Origin: Episyrphus balteatus
Lineage: Eukaryota > Arthropoda > Insecta > Diptera > Syrphidae
Length of the DNA stretch: 64,000 bases
Direction: 5' to 3'
NCBI RefSeq assembly: GCF_945859705.1
Contig: NC_079137.1
Coordinates: forward strand, 27,771,322-27,835,321
The position numbers and the translations under genes are program-made. The notes under the pieces were generated by a model. The model made no database searches. It saw nothing but the letters and a program-made list of their open reading frames with translations, and was not told where the DNA came from. Positions 1 through 12,264 of this stretch are shown here, piece after piece (positions within the stretch are counted from its first letter, which is position 1; the number at the start of each line of letters is the position of its first letter).

Positions 1-109
1 ATTCAACAGGTTATAACTTTTGACAAAGAGCAGAGAGAAATTTTATTAAGCTTTTATGAGCATCCTGATACAATTACAGAGTTGGGAAATAATGATTTCT
101 TTTTGTAAT

Positions 110-375
110 TAATTACAGATTTCATTTCAATTACATGTAATTAGTAATTGAACTTTTTTCAATTACAATTACAGGTAATTGTAATTGAAAAAAAAACATA
201 CTTCCATTACTTGTATTTGTAATCTAAAAAGTTCAATTACTATACAGATGTAATTGAAAAAAGTAATGGATTCGAAAGTAATTGAAATGAAAAACAGTTT
301 TAATTACATTTTTCTGTAATTGATTACTTATATTGTAATTCATTACATGTTTTTATTAATTACACTGACCAAACA
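110..375. repeat. Subterminal AATTAC/GTAATT motif field, left end of hAT element
   Basis: About 265 bases are densely packed with TAATTAC, TGTAATT and CAATTACA in both orientations, many forming small palindromes such as CAATTACATGTAATT. A matching field lies at 4133-4385 near the other end. Subterminal motif clusters of this kind are commonly transposase-binding regions in hAT elements; that role is inferred here. Confidence 0.7.
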
Positions 376-551
376 TTTTTAATTTTTGTTTATTTTGCAC
401 ATAGATTTATATACAATTTTATGGATTTGGGTTCACAATACCCAAAATTCGCATTGGTTTTCTTCCAGCAGTTAATTTAATTTAATTTTTTAACTTAATT
501 TTTCACATTTGGTGACGTGTTCATTCGTGTTTTTAAGTTTCGTGTGTTTTA

Positions 552-1458
552 CTCAAGTAGCACAAAAGTCTAAAATACACCAAAATATTTGGAGTATTTT
601 TTGCACTTTCGTGATATGCATTTTGAACATAAAAAATATACCATTTTCTCGTATATAATAAACTCCGCTGGTTAAAAAATTAAACCGATATTGGTATATA
701 AATAGAGCTAGTGGTATAAAAAATGAACCGGTTTTTGGTGAAAAATTATTTCTTTGAAATTGAAAAATACACAATAAATCTATGGATAAAATACACCATT
801 TAAATTATTCTGATTTATAATTTGAACCAAAGTTTATTTTTTAACCTTAAATAGTTTGATGAATTAAAATGTACACTATTTCTTATCAAATAAATGAAAA
901 TAAGTTATTCTCTATCACAATATAATTAACTAATGATTAAATATGAATTTGAGTGCCTAATTTAAGAACGAAACAAATTCCATCTACTGATTTTAGATAC
1001 TACCCCGTCTAAAAATCGAGCGCCTCAAAAATTTTAATGAATTAATGATTTTTTTTTCGATTTTAAATATCAGTTTTTCAAAAATAATATTTTTTTTGTT
1101 GTTTTTACATTTTTTTAGAAGTGTTCTCTTATTATAATATAAACGAATCGAGAAAAAGTAAGAATGCGGAATAATTAGGCCGATATAGTACTACATATTA
1201 TAGTAAAATAATTAATAGCTGTCTTCATTATTTAAATGGCGGCCATTGAAAAATATGACGTCTCCCACTTATGCAGTCTGGTGAATTTTATGTCCACAGG
1301 GTGTAGTTCCTACACCAAAGAGAGTGTACAAAATATACCGTTTCGTTTCATTTAAGAATCGAATAATTTTATGCACCAATAATGGTGTATTACAAAAACA
1401 ATTGAATATCGGCGTATTTTTTGCACGGAATCTGAAAAGAAATGTTGAAATTTGTGAT
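552..1458 (+). repeat. Interspersed repeat family T, copy 1 (inverted relative to copy 2)
   Basis: It begins CTCAAGTAGCACAAAAGTC and is matched, in reverse complement, by 7374-8351, which ends GACTTTTGTGCTACTTGAG. The similarity runs about 900 bases with many small differences. Both copies are rich in the motif AATACACC / GGTGTATT. This copy stops near GTTGAAATTTGT; copy 2 extends about 80 bases further. No coding frame is shared. The class is unknown. Confidence 0.7.
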
Positions 1459-4132
1459 AGCTTACTTAGGTAGGTGGTCGGTGACGTTTGACCTAATCCT
1501 TATGCAACTGTAGGCACGCTTGCGATTGCTCTGACTATAGCTCGACGGAGGGGTAGGATCTTGTTGCATTGTTCCTAAGCACACATGATTATCGTGCCTA
1601 TTTAATTAGAAGGGGAAAGGGAATTGAAATGCGGTTTAATGGAAAAAAGGGGAAAATGGGAAAATTGGAAAGGAGTGAAACACACACTGACACGGTTTCG
1701 GATGGTAGGAAACCTATGGTATACCCTCCCCTATGTATCTTTCAGATACACCTTTGACTATCTGTACCAGAACCTAAGATAGTCCCTTTAATTTATACAA
1801 CCTCACAACTTACTAAATCATATTCTTAAATGGCTTGGACAGCTTTTAGTTTAAAAAGAAATTCATTTTTGTTTTATTTTACAGTTCATTCAAAAAAAAT
1901 AATTTTTATTCATTTCTTTTAATGTTTAAAATTAAACAGGATTTGATAATGAAAGCTTGAAAGCTCATAGATAATTTTAATTTAAAATCAAATAATTGAA
2001 ATTTAAAGATAAATTTGGATTTATCTGAATATAAATATATATTTGTGTTTAATCTTTAGTTGTTTTAGTTAATTATATGTTTTCTTCAAATTTTAGTTCA
2101 ATTTAGGGGTTTAATGAAATAATATTCATAAAAATAGATATAAGTAAAAAAAATTCAACAAAATTGCGAAAGAAATATAAATTTTGTACAAATGGGTACT
2201 TACAGCTTAATCCTCGGCGTTGCGATGAAATTTGTGGCCACAAGTTTCCCTCGCTGAGCTTCGAGTGTTGGGTTATGTTTGTTTGCCAACTCGGTCAAAT
2301 ATTTTTAATGGTTGTAAAATTTCTGTAGCAATTTTACTTTCACTTTTATATAATTTCTACTTTTATGATTTTAGGTTATTTTTTTTTTTTTTTTTGTTTG
2401 ATTATTGATTAATTTTATAAGTATAAGTTTAAACACAAAATTTAATACATTTAATTAGACCTTTTAGCGAATTTTTATGTAGTTTTTAATTTCTTTTGTT
2501 TAAGGTAAAACAAAATAAAATGCTTTAATCGTAAGCTTGGTTGGAATTGCCAGGGAATTGCTAGTAATTTTTCGGCTGCCGCTTAACCTCAACTAAGTTT
2601 ATAAGTCACGTGAAAGAATCACGAGTTGATGATTTCGATTTATATATATATAATTTGTCTCTCTTCAATTTGGCGTTTTCCTTTGAAGCTTTTTTCTTAT
2701 TTTGCAATAGCTAGGATTTACTGATAAAGTTGGGATATGGTGATAAAGCTGGGGATCCGCGGACGCAAAATCTTACTCTTAAGAGTTTTTTATGACTATA
2801 TACGTCCGCAGTGATCTGTGGGCGTATTTGTATTAAATCAGGATTCTATAAAAATAATCTTTTTATTTTCTTACCTAATTTTAATGTTTGTTAACACGTA
2901 GCAAATAACAAAATAAATGTAAATTGAGATTTTCTCGTAATTCAATAAACCTTTTATACTCTTTATAATCTAATTTAATTTTCTAGTAATTCACCTTTAA
3001 TTAAACTTTAAAATTTAAAGTGTTGAATTTACTCTAATATTATTTTATGAGGCAACTTCTGTTCGGGATGAGAGTTAAGATGGAAAAGACTTATTTGAGG
3101 GAATCAGGTTTTAAGATGGGTTGATTTCCGTCTTAAAAGCATTGATATTTCGATACTCGAACGACGTTTATTTTTCGAATATAGATCTCTGTCTACACTA
3201 GTTCTTTTTTTATTTTTCTATGTTTTTCTTAGTAAAGGTGTACATTACAAATTTTGCACAGAAAAGATGATGGTATTTTTTTTGTCTTAAACGCCAAAAT
3301 GCATTTTTTAAAGTGGATATGTAATAATATGCTTAAGAATGTGGTCTTTTCAATTCTGTTGTCTGATTTTTCTTATCGTTTACCATTACGGAGATGATAA
3401 ATTTTCATTTAGTCGTATATTCACAAAATAAGCATTACATTAGTATTGATTTGTCGTAAAATATGAGTTTACTTACGACAAACTCATTTTGAATGAAAAC
3501 TAAGATAATTTGAAAACCAAAAAAAATACCTAAGAGAGTATTGACAAAAAAAAATAATAAGATATCCAACAAGAAAATCTATTATAAATTGAAAAAAACT
3601 TCTTCGCTGTGTTTTTTAGTAACGAAAACATTAAAATGCGATTTTCCAGAATTCCAAAAGACAAAGAATTCCATTAAGACAAAACAATTTTCGGGCGACG
3701 ATATGACAATATGGAGTCGTCATTTCATACCATGAATTAAGCTTTGAAAAATGTAAAATTTCTTCGAATCTTCTTCCAGTGCAGTTTTTTATTGATCTTC
3801 AGCACTTACCAGGGGCGTGTTTCAGAGCTTACTACCTCAACTACTTTTACTACATCAGCAACCTAGAAAATCATTAGTTGAGTCCAATTAAAAGTCGGGA
3901 AATATTTGTAAAGGTCTAAATGTCCGAAAAATTGCTTCGAAAAGTCCAACAGGCCGCCGCAATTAATGTTTAAAGTAATTGATGAAGCTGATGTAAACAA
4001 TGAGTTAAGCTCTGAAATAGGCCCCAAGTAGTAAGTAATAACCTCTTAAAGATATTTTGAAGCCACTCTAACACTATTCATAACATCTTATGACAAAACA
4101 GATTAATTCCGTACCATTTACAAATTATCTCG
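1459..4132. other. Interior of the hAT element, no gene seen
   Basis: AT-rich sequence with only short frames that do not resemble proteins I know (for example 62 codons at 1569-1757 and 64 at 3541-3735). No transposase motif, tRNA or repeat structure was recognised. Confidence 0.6.
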
Positions 4133-4385
4133 TAAAATGTAATTGAAAAAAACATACAATTAATTACATTTTCGTGTAGTGATTACTTAAAAAAGTAATC
4201 ATTACTGTTTTTTTGGTAATTACTTTTGTTTTCAATTACATAAAAGTAATTGAATTACAAGTAATTGACAATTTTCAATTACATGTAATGGGTAATTGAA
4301 GAATTTCAATTACCCATTACATGTAATTCAAAAAAATTTTGCACATTTCCATTACAAGTAATTGTAATTAAAAATTTTTCGAATC
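4133..4385. repeat. Subterminal AATTAC/GTAATT motif field, right end of hAT element
   Basis: Mirror of the field at 110-375. It contains a clear hairpin, CAATTACATGTAATGGGTAA followed by TTACCCATTACATGTAATT, with a ~12-base loop. Confidence 0.65.
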
Positions 4386-4967
4386 ATTACTTCCCAACTC
4401 TGTACAATTACCTTTCATTTGGTATATCACACATAACGGTAGACTAACTACAAGCTACACAATGTTAAATCAAGAAACTTGCGAAAAACCTCAAAACACC
4501 AGTGGAGATCTGTTGATCATGAACAGCACCAGTGTGGGAAGTACCGTAATCTCAGTCTGGAAATTCGATATGGTTGACTTAAAAAAATTCTAACTTTTCT
4601 TGTAGGAAACTTGGAAATAAGATTGAACGGTCATGTGAAAGGTGAAATAATAAGCTTTCACGTGATGTAAAATTTTGTATAGGTTGTCATTGAAAAAAAT
4701 TGGTTTTATAGCATGAGAACATAAAAATAAATGTTTTTTATGCTTTTTTTGATGAAAATACATGGAGTTCAAAAAATTCTAGCTCTTTTTGTAGATGTCT
4801 CATCGACCTGATATATATATATATTTTGAGCTAAGACAATAAGCTTTCAGATGGTATAAATAATTTTATAGGTTGTTAGGGAAAAAATGGAATTAATGAC
4901 GTGAGAAGAAAAAATTCATGTTTTCTTTGCTTTTTTTTTGATGAAAATGATTGTTTTCAATAAATTA

Positions 4968-7000
4968 CACGGTGTAACACTCAAAATATACGCGGGCGGA
5001 GACCTATCAGGTTTTGTAGAGCTAGTCGCACTGAATACGAAACGGTATTTGAAAATCCCCTAACACCCCCAAAATCTGGAGTTACGGGCAAAAAACGGTT
5101 TTTTGGACCTTCACCTATTGAAAAAATTCTAGCTTCGACAATTTTTTACCCATTTTCGATTTTTTGACAGTTTCTGATAGAAGATAAATATACCTTTATA
5201 ACGATGTATAAAACATGTAACTCGGTTAAACCACTTAGAATTTATAAGATGTCAAAGTTCAAAAATTCAATTTTTTTTGTCATTTGCCCAAATTCGGCAT
5301 CAATTTAAAGTATATGTTTTCAAAACAACATGCTATTTAAAAAATATATTCTAAAACTATATCTATTTCCCAATTGATCGATGTATTTTTTATGAAAATC
5401 ACTTCAAAATTGGCTTAGAAAAAAAAATTTTTCGATTTCAACCCAGATACAGAAACTCGAACTTTTAGGTATAGAACAAAAAAGTTGTTTCGGCACGTAG
5501 TAGGATAATTTGGACGCCAGGATTTGATGAAAGGTTTTTGTAGAGGAGCTTAATACAAACATTTTTTTTCTTTAAGAGGGGGGTCTATCTCCCCCCGTTT
5601 AGGTGGGAGGGGCATTTTTCTAAAAAAAAATTATCAAAATAAAAAAAAATTATTAAAAAACAACGGCAACACTTACAGTAATAAATGATACCATTTCCGA
5701 AAGGCAAAATTGTGCATTTGATTCAAATTTTTAAATCAATATAATATTACCAATTGTTTTTGAAATAATCGATTTCAAAGTTAAAAATAGGGGAAACAAA
5801 ATTTTTGAAAACTCATTTTATACTATTTTTGTCCAGACTGTGAATTTTAGTAAATAAATTACTTAGACAGAAAACTGCCTCAATTAATTCCTTATCGAAC
5901 AGTGAAAACTATATGTTTCTATGTCTTCTAGTTTTTGAGAAAATTGAAAAATAAAAACGAATAAAAACAAAAAATATTTTGAAAAAAGAAAAATCTGATA
6001 AAATAATTTTTCAATTTTCCCAAAAACTAGAAGACATAGAAACATATAGTTTTCACGGTTCGATAAGGAATCAATTGAGGCAGTTTTCTGTGTGAGTAAT
6101 TTTTTTTACTAAAATTCGCAGTCTGCACAAAAATAGTATAAAATGAGTTTTCAAAAAATTTTTTTCCCCTATTTTTAACTTTGAAATCGATTATTTCAAA
6201 AACTATTGGTTATATTATATTGATTTAAAAATTAGAATCAAATGCACAATTTTGCCTTTCGGAAATGGTATCATTTATTACTGTAAGTGTTGCCATTGTT
6301 TTTTAATAATTTTTTTTTATTTTGATAATTTTTTTTTAGAAAAATGCCCCTCCCACCTAAACGGGGGGAGATAGACCCCCCTCTTAAAGAAAAAATTGTT
6401 TGTATTGAGCTCCTCTACAAAAACCTTTCATCAAATCCTGGCGTCCAACTTATCCTACTACGTGCCGAAACAACATTTTTGTTCTATACCTAAAAGTTCG
6501 AATTTCTGTATCTGGGTTGAAATCGAAAATTTTTTTTTTCTAAGCCAATTTTGAAGTGATTTTCATAAAAAATACATCGATCAATTGGGAAATAGATATA
6601 GTTTTAGAATATATTTTTTAAATAGCATGTTGTTTTGAAAACATATACTTTAAATTGATGCCGAAGTTGGGCAAATGACAAAAAAAATTGAATTTTTGAA
6701 CTTTGACATCTTATAAATTCTAAGTGGTTTAACCGAGTTACATGTTTTATACATCGTTATAAAGGTATATTTATCTTCTATCAGAAACTGTAAAAAAATC
6801 GAAAATGGGTAAAAAATTGTCGAAGCTAGAATTTTTTCAATGGGTGAAGGTCCAAAAAACCGTTTTTTGCCCGTAACTAAAGATTTTGGGGGTGTTAGGG
6901 GATTTTCAAATACCGTTTCGTATTCAGTGCGACTAGCTCTACAAAACCTGATAGGTCTCTGCCCGCGTATATTTTAAAACCTCATTTTTGTAACACCGTG
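4968..7000. mobile_element. 2-kb palindromic (foldback) DNA element, family P, copy 1
   Basis: Two ~1-kb arms are near-perfect reverse complements, turning at about 5984. The ends read CACGGTGTAACAC and TGTAACACCGTG, flanked on both sides by TTA (4965-4967 and 7001-7003), a candidate 3-bp target duplication. The arms contain the G-rich/C-rich block CTATCTCCCCCCGTT and the motif CGGCAACAC, both also present in copy 2 (28521-29476). No protein is encoded. CAC termini with a 3-bp duplication fit the CMC (CACTA/Chapaev) group, but that is inference. A transcript across it would fold into a ~1-kb hairpin. Confidence 0.8.
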
Positions 7001-7373
7001 TTATTTGTATACTCTTTGCGCATTATAAAAATTTAAAAATAAAAGAAGAAATACTTGGCTTTTAAATTGCATAATTTTTTTTTCTAAGCTTTTAAAATAA
7101 AAAAAAATAATATACATAATAAGAAAATAAAAAAGGTATTTTTTTTTTAGTTTTTTTTTGTAAATTATGATTGTTTGAAAAAGTAAACTCTTCAATTGAC
7201 TCATTTTAAACAAAACCACACAACCTGTTTTCTGACGACGTTATAACGTAAAATCATCGTCCGTAAACCGGCTTTACAGACAACCTCTTTTTTGTTTACT
7301 AAATACTAACATGCACTTATGATGAGCCTCTGATCGTAGATAATAGCTTGTTCTAAGCTTACTTTAATTTTGG

Positions 7374-8351
7374 TGTAAAATTGAGAAAATTGAAAAAATA
7401 TGGTGTATTTCTCAAAATTAGTGGTATAAAAATTATACCACTGTCTTTTCTGTACAAAATTTCAACATTTTTTTAAGATTCCGTGCAAAAAATACACCGA
7501 TATTCAGTTGTTTTTATAATATACCATTAATGGTGCATAAAATTATTTGATTCTGAAATCAACCAAAACGGTTTATTTTGTACACTCTGTTTGGTGTAGG
7601 AAGCACACCCTGTGGACATAAAATTCACCAAAATGCATATGTGGGAGACGCCATATTTTTCAATGGACGCCATTTAAAAATAGAAGACAGCGATTAATTA
7701 TTTTATTAAAATAGTATATTTATCGACCTAATAGTCCCGCATTCTTAGTTTTTTCGATTCATTATAAAATAACTTTTCTTAAAAAAATGTAAAACAACAC
7801 AAAAATTATAATTTTTGAAAAATGGATTCTTGAAATCGAAAAAAAAAATCATTAATTCACTGACATTTTTGAGGCGCTCGATTTTAAGAGGGGGTAGCAT
7901 CTAAAATTAGTAGATAGAATGTGTTTCGTTTTAAAATTTGGCAAACAAAATCATATTTAACCATTGGTTTCTTATGGCAATATTATGAAAGTGAATGAAA
8001 ATTCATTTTCATTCATTTCATAAGAAATGGTGTGAATTAGAATTCATCAAACTGTTAGAGATAAAAAATAAACTTTGGTTCAAATTTTAAATCAGAATAA
8101 TTTAAATGGTGTATTTTATCCATAGATTTATTGTGTATTTTTCAATTTCAAAGGGATAATTTTCACCAAAAACAGATCATTTAATATACCACTAGTGACA
8201 TTTATACACCAAAATCGGTATATTTTTTTAACCACCGGAGTTTATTTTAAACGAGAAAATGGTGTATTTTTTATATTCAAAATGCATATCACGAAAGTGC
8301 AAAAAATACACCAAATATTTTGGTGTATCTTAGACTTTTGTGCTACTTGAG
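7374..8351 (-). repeat. Interspersed repeat family T, copy 2
   Basis: Reverse-complement partner of 552-1458, slightly longer at its inner end. It carries the same AATACACC motifs, the same GGCGTC/GACGCC block around TGGGAGACG and the same terminus CTCAAGTAGCAC read on the minus strand. Confidence 0.7.
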
Positions 8352-8475
8352 GCTACATCAAAGAATCTGAAGTAAAAAAAAAAAATATTACCAAGTATTC
8401 CTTGAAAAAAAGTGGTAGGTTGATAAAATTTTGTGTGGACGTTTCATATACCATAGAAAAAAAAATAATAAACCG

Positions 8476-9390
8476 AGTGAATGGAAAACAGCATTTTCCA
8501 GTCTGTCCTTCAAAAAGACGAATCTTCCTCACCTTTTAACTATCGATTGCACATACATCCCTTCTTTCCAAGGTCATGGAAACGCGGATCAATTTCCAGC
8601 TTAAGAAATATCTTGAAGAACGGAAGTTTCTAAATGACCGGTCGGCCGGCAGTACGACTTTCGTAGCAATAGGTCCACTGGTGATTTGATGGTTTGTTTC
8701 ACCGATCAGTGTAACAAATCTTTACATCGTTTTGGAGAAAGTAAGATTATTGCGCTTGATATTTCAAATGCATTTAATAGAGTTTGGCATCAAACTATCT
8801 TATCGAAAATGCTTGCATTCGGTATAGATGAATCTCTTCTTCGTTGGATTAAAAATTACCTTTCGAACTGTTCAATTCAAGTTGTATTGGATGGCTTCAA
8901 GTCTGAAACCCACAATATAAACGCTGGTGTGCTCTAGGGATCCGTTTTGTCTCGGACTCTCTTCCTCATTTTCATTATTAATCTGCTCTCTGAAACTTCT
9001 AATCTATTAAATTGTTTCGCTGATGATAGTACCCTCAGCTTTGCATATTCGTTTGAATATTCATACGCATGTTCTTCGGATGTGGAACTCCAACGGCAAA
9101 ATATGATAAGCTCATTAAATTCTGATCTTGAATGCATTGTCCAATGGGGAATATGAAACCACGTAGCCAAATATTCTGCGAAAAACTTAGGTTTAATCCG
9201 AAGAAGTAAGATATATTTCACCCCTTCTGATTTCGCTACAATTTATAAAGCATATCTACATTCGTCCAAATAAGCTCGAGTATAATTCCCATATCTGGGC
9301 AGGTGCTCCTAAGACCCACTTGAGCTATTTGGGCAGAATTAAAAAAAAGCTTTTAAAATGATAAGTTCATTACTGATACAATCCCACTCC
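8476..9390 (+). pseudogene. CR1-like LINE reverse transcriptase fragment (LINE-D)
   Basis: Translation in changing frames gives reverse transcriptase motifs: GESKIIALDISNAFNRVWHQ (palm, first catalytic Asp), then a stop in place of the usual PQGS, then NCFADDSTLSF (catalytic YXDD-type box), and near 9385 a degenerate ITDTIPLLEHRR tail. It matches LINE-C (44445-47198) closely, so both are copies of one family. At least three frame changes and one in-frame stop (after INAGVL, ~8937) make it dead. It is truncated at the 5' side before the fingers region. Confidence 0.85.
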
Positions 9391-9600
9391 TTGAGCACCG
9401 CCGTCGCGTCGTAATGTATCATGCCTGTCCTTATTACCGACTTCCAAAAAGGGGGAGGTATTAAATTCGTCTGTATTTGTATGTTTTTTTGTGTTTGTTA
9501 CCTCATAACTTTGGACTGAGTGATCCAATTTTGATAATTGTTTTTGTATTGGAAAGCTGGTGGCTGCGATGTGGTCCCATTTCAATTTCGTTCAGTTTTA
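9391..9600 (+). repeat. Interspersed repeat with ACCGACTTCCAAAAAGG motif
   Basis: The block starting TACCGACTTCCAAAAAGGG and continuing through GTTTGTTACCTCATAAC and CCCATTTCAATTTCGTTCAG directly follows the LINE fragment. A very similar string recurs in many arthropod genomes as I remember them; I cannot verify this here. No coding potential is credible. Confidence 0.4.
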
Positions 9601-9777
9601 AGTCGGTTTTGTTTTTTTGATAAAAATGATTATTTTATAGGTATTTTTTAAAAAAATGTTCCAATGAAATGAAAACGATTTCAATGACTGTAGACATAAT
9701 TTTCAAATGTTTAATCGTTCACAACGGTGTGTCACTTTTGTATGGCCTAAAATAGTGGTCAGAAAATATATAAAAAT

Positions 9778-10763
9778 AAATTGCACGACTGGGGTCGCAC
9801 GTACTTGCTCTTATGCTAAAAGTAACTATAATGTTAAAGCTTTTTATTCAAGAAATTTAAAATTCGATATTTTGAAGAAATTTCATAAGTAGTATAAAAA
9901 AATTAAATCTGTTTTTATAATTAATAAAACTCCGTTTTAAAATATCTTAAAAAAAAAAAACAAATATGCCATTTTATTTCTAGTATAAAAAGGTATTTTT
10001 GGAAAAAAAATTTTGAAACTTGTAGGAGCCGTTTTTTAAAAAAATAATTTTTTATATATAAAATTTTTTTAACATTTTTCAAAAAAAAAGTTGGTATGCC
10101 ATTTTGAAGAAATAATTAATTTACACATAAAAACTAAATTTCAAAATTTTTCATTGATCCGTTTTCATAAAATTGATTTTTCAAAAAAAAATTTTGAAAT
10201 ATTTTTTAAAAAACCAAAAATGCGTTTTTTGAAAATTTTCTAAAATTTTAATATTATCTTTACTTACACACTTTTGTATAAAAATTTTCATTTAAATCGG
10301 GTTAATTTTGTACGAGATATTCAGAAACGAAAAAAACCGTTCTATGACAGGTACCGTTAATAACGGTACAAAAAATATTTTTTTTATTTAAAAAGTTGGC
10401 CCTTATGTGTAGTATTACACACAAAAATTTTAATCAAAATCGTTTGAGCCGTTTTTGAAAAAAATTAACTTTTCTATTTCCGTTATATGGCAGGTACCGT
10501 TAGTTTTGGTCATAAAAAAAAAATTTCAATTTGCCCTCTAGGGAATCACCAAAAACTGCTAACTACCAAGTTTGAAGAAAATCACTTCACTCGTTTAGGC
10601 TGCAGCTCCAGATAGAGACAGACGGACAGACAGACAGACAGACAGAATTGCCGGACCCACTTTTTTGGCATTCTCCATCATCGTAATGTCATGTAAAATT
10701 GTTATCTCGAGTTCGATTTTTTTTACGAATCCTAAACTTGCCCTATAGTACCTATATCGCAAG
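9778..10763 (+). mobile_element. Family K repeat, copy 1 (complete, ~1 kb, unknown class)
   Basis: It starts AAATTGCACGACTGGGGTCG and ends CCTATATCGCAAG. It is flanked by a perfect 7-bp direct duplication TAAAAAT (9771-9777 and 10764-10770). Copy 3 (34421-35419, reverse orientation) has exactly the same ends inside LINE-A, which fixes the boundaries. There are no terminal inverted repeats, no poly-A tail and no open frame. An internal GACA/GACG tract (10617-10645) precedes the 3' part. Class unknown. Confidence 0.8.
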
Positions 10764-10786
10764 TAAAAATGTAATATCGTCCGTCC

Positions 10787-11073
10787 TTGGCTCGCTCAAA
10801 TCAGTTGAAGTTGTTGGGAAAAAAACGATTTTATATGAAAAAATTATTTTTTTACCTTCGGTTATTATATTTCGCAGCTTCTTTACTCAGGGTTTAATTT
10901 CAACAAATGTAAACTTAAAAGTTTTTTCTTGGAATTATCTTTCATGAAAAAGCCTTAAATATGTAATGTATTTTTTTTGTGTCCAAACGGCCCAATTAAA
11001 AAAAAACATAAATTTCAAAAATCTCTATAAATACAAATTTCTTCGATTTCTTCCTATATTTTGAGCGAGCCAA
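10787..11073. mobile_element. 287-bp inverted-repeat MITE
   Basis: Perfect 14-bp terminal inverted repeats TTGGCTCGCTCAAA (10787-10800) and TTTGAGCGAGCCAA (11060-11073). No clear target duplication is visible and no coding frame is present. Confidence 0.55.
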
Positions 11074-11183
11074 AGATATTAATTAAAATGAATATTGTAA
11101 ACGCAGGATTTAATTTTGATAAGCAATGCAACTATTACATTCGAAAATTCCATAGTTGAGCACTTTGACACAACCTAGTGTGT

Positions 11184-11260
11184 GGCATTGAAATCCTTGT
11201 GATCCATTTTTGCGACTGAATAATCGCGCGATCAAAATCGCATGTTTGTTCCCAGCCTAA
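11184..11260 (-). repeat. Partial copy of the Harbinger-like MITE at 33615-33811
   Basis: GGCATTGAAATCCTTGTGAT, TTTTTGCGACTGAATAATCG and CGCGATC.AAATCGCATG all recur, in reverse order and orientation or in its second arm, within the complete copy. Only about half the element is present. Confidence 0.55.
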
Positions 11261-11264
11261 ATCT

Positions 11265-11408
11265 GGGGTCGAATTACGGCATACGTTCGTTAACGAATGG
11301 TTGCTATATGTGTCTCTATCGTTTTCTAATAATTATTATAATTAAATAGAGACAGAAATAGTCAAAACGTTAACGTATGATCGTAATCGTGTGCCGTAAT
11401 TTGACCCC
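11265..11408. mobile_element. 144-bp inverted-repeat MITE
   Basis: The ends are GGGGTCGAATTACGGCATAC and GTGTGCCGTAATTTGACCCC, inverted repeats with two mismatches. A second inner pair, CGTTAACG / CGTTAACG, lies inside. No target duplication was identified. Confidence 0.55.
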
Positions 11409-12264
11409 TGATCTGATCTTGAAAGTAGAAACACAGAAAACCAGACTCAAAAATTGTTCAAAATTGTATTCTTAACTTAACCTCACTTGAACGTTTTTTA
11501 CCTTAATAAACCAATATTTACCGAGGTAAACGACTTGACGTATAAAATTTACAAAATTCAAGATGGCTTGTACAAAATAAACAAGGAAACTATATGGAAG
11601 TAGTGCCCTTTAGTTACTGCTAACTACGTAAAATTCTCTATAGAATTAAAAAAAGCAGATGATTAATAAAACCCGAAGTAAACATAAAACACCACTTTTA
11701 GCAAAAGGCAGAATAACGTGTGTTTGTTTTTTTAATGCATTTTAAAAAGCATGCTTTGACGTCTTTAAACTCGATATCTTTTCATTATATCTTAAATTAT
11801 CATACATAACAGCCAACTGTTTATACATTAAAAAATTTGGGTTTTTCATACACATGCCGGTAAATATCTAGATAATTAACTATTGAAAGAATAAATTATT
11901 AACAAACATTTTTGAACACGGGCTTGTTTAGTGTCTAGCTATTATTGACAGACAATATTTATTGACAAATTCTTTAATTTGAAACTTGTTTTTATGTACA
12001 ATACATATAAATTAATTAATTTTCTGTAATTGTTTTAGTATTTAAAAATATGTTTGTTACTGAATATTAGTTGAAGGTTATTGATAAAATATCCTACAGG
12101 TGGGAGTAGTAGGTATTCTATTATTTCTGAAAAACTTAAATCTTTTCCGCAAAAAACTATGATGGAACGACTCACGGTAGTTACGATTGTCTTATGTAAT
12201 AAATTGTTTGAATGCTGAACGAATAATCATTTTATAAAAAAAACTTCTAGGATCGAAACTCATA
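11409..12264. other. No gene seen
   Basis: AT-rich unique-looking sequence. No frame, RNA gene or repeat structure worth naming was recognised. Confidence 0.5.

Larger units (their letters stand above)
77..4402. mobile_element. hAT-like DNA transposon, non-autonomous (4.3 kb)
   Basis: The ends are inverted repeats, CAGAGTTGGGAAATAATGAT at the left and its near-perfect complement ending in CCCAACTCTG at the right. Both sides are flanked by a perfect 8-bp direct duplication TACAATTA (69-76 and 4403-4410). CAG...CTG termini plus an 8-bp duplication are the hAT signature. I could find no transposase reading frame inside, so it was presumably mobilised in trans. Each end carries a subterminal field of AATTAC/GTAATT motifs. 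It also contains one copy of repeat family T (552-1458). Confidence 0.85.

Noticed and set aside
552..8351. A single 7.8-kb transposon with ~900-bp inverted repeats
   Set aside because: Its left arm lies inside the hAT element 77-4402, whose borders are fixed by a perfect 8-bp duplication; the two structures would overlap without nesting, so two separate copies of a repeat are more likely.
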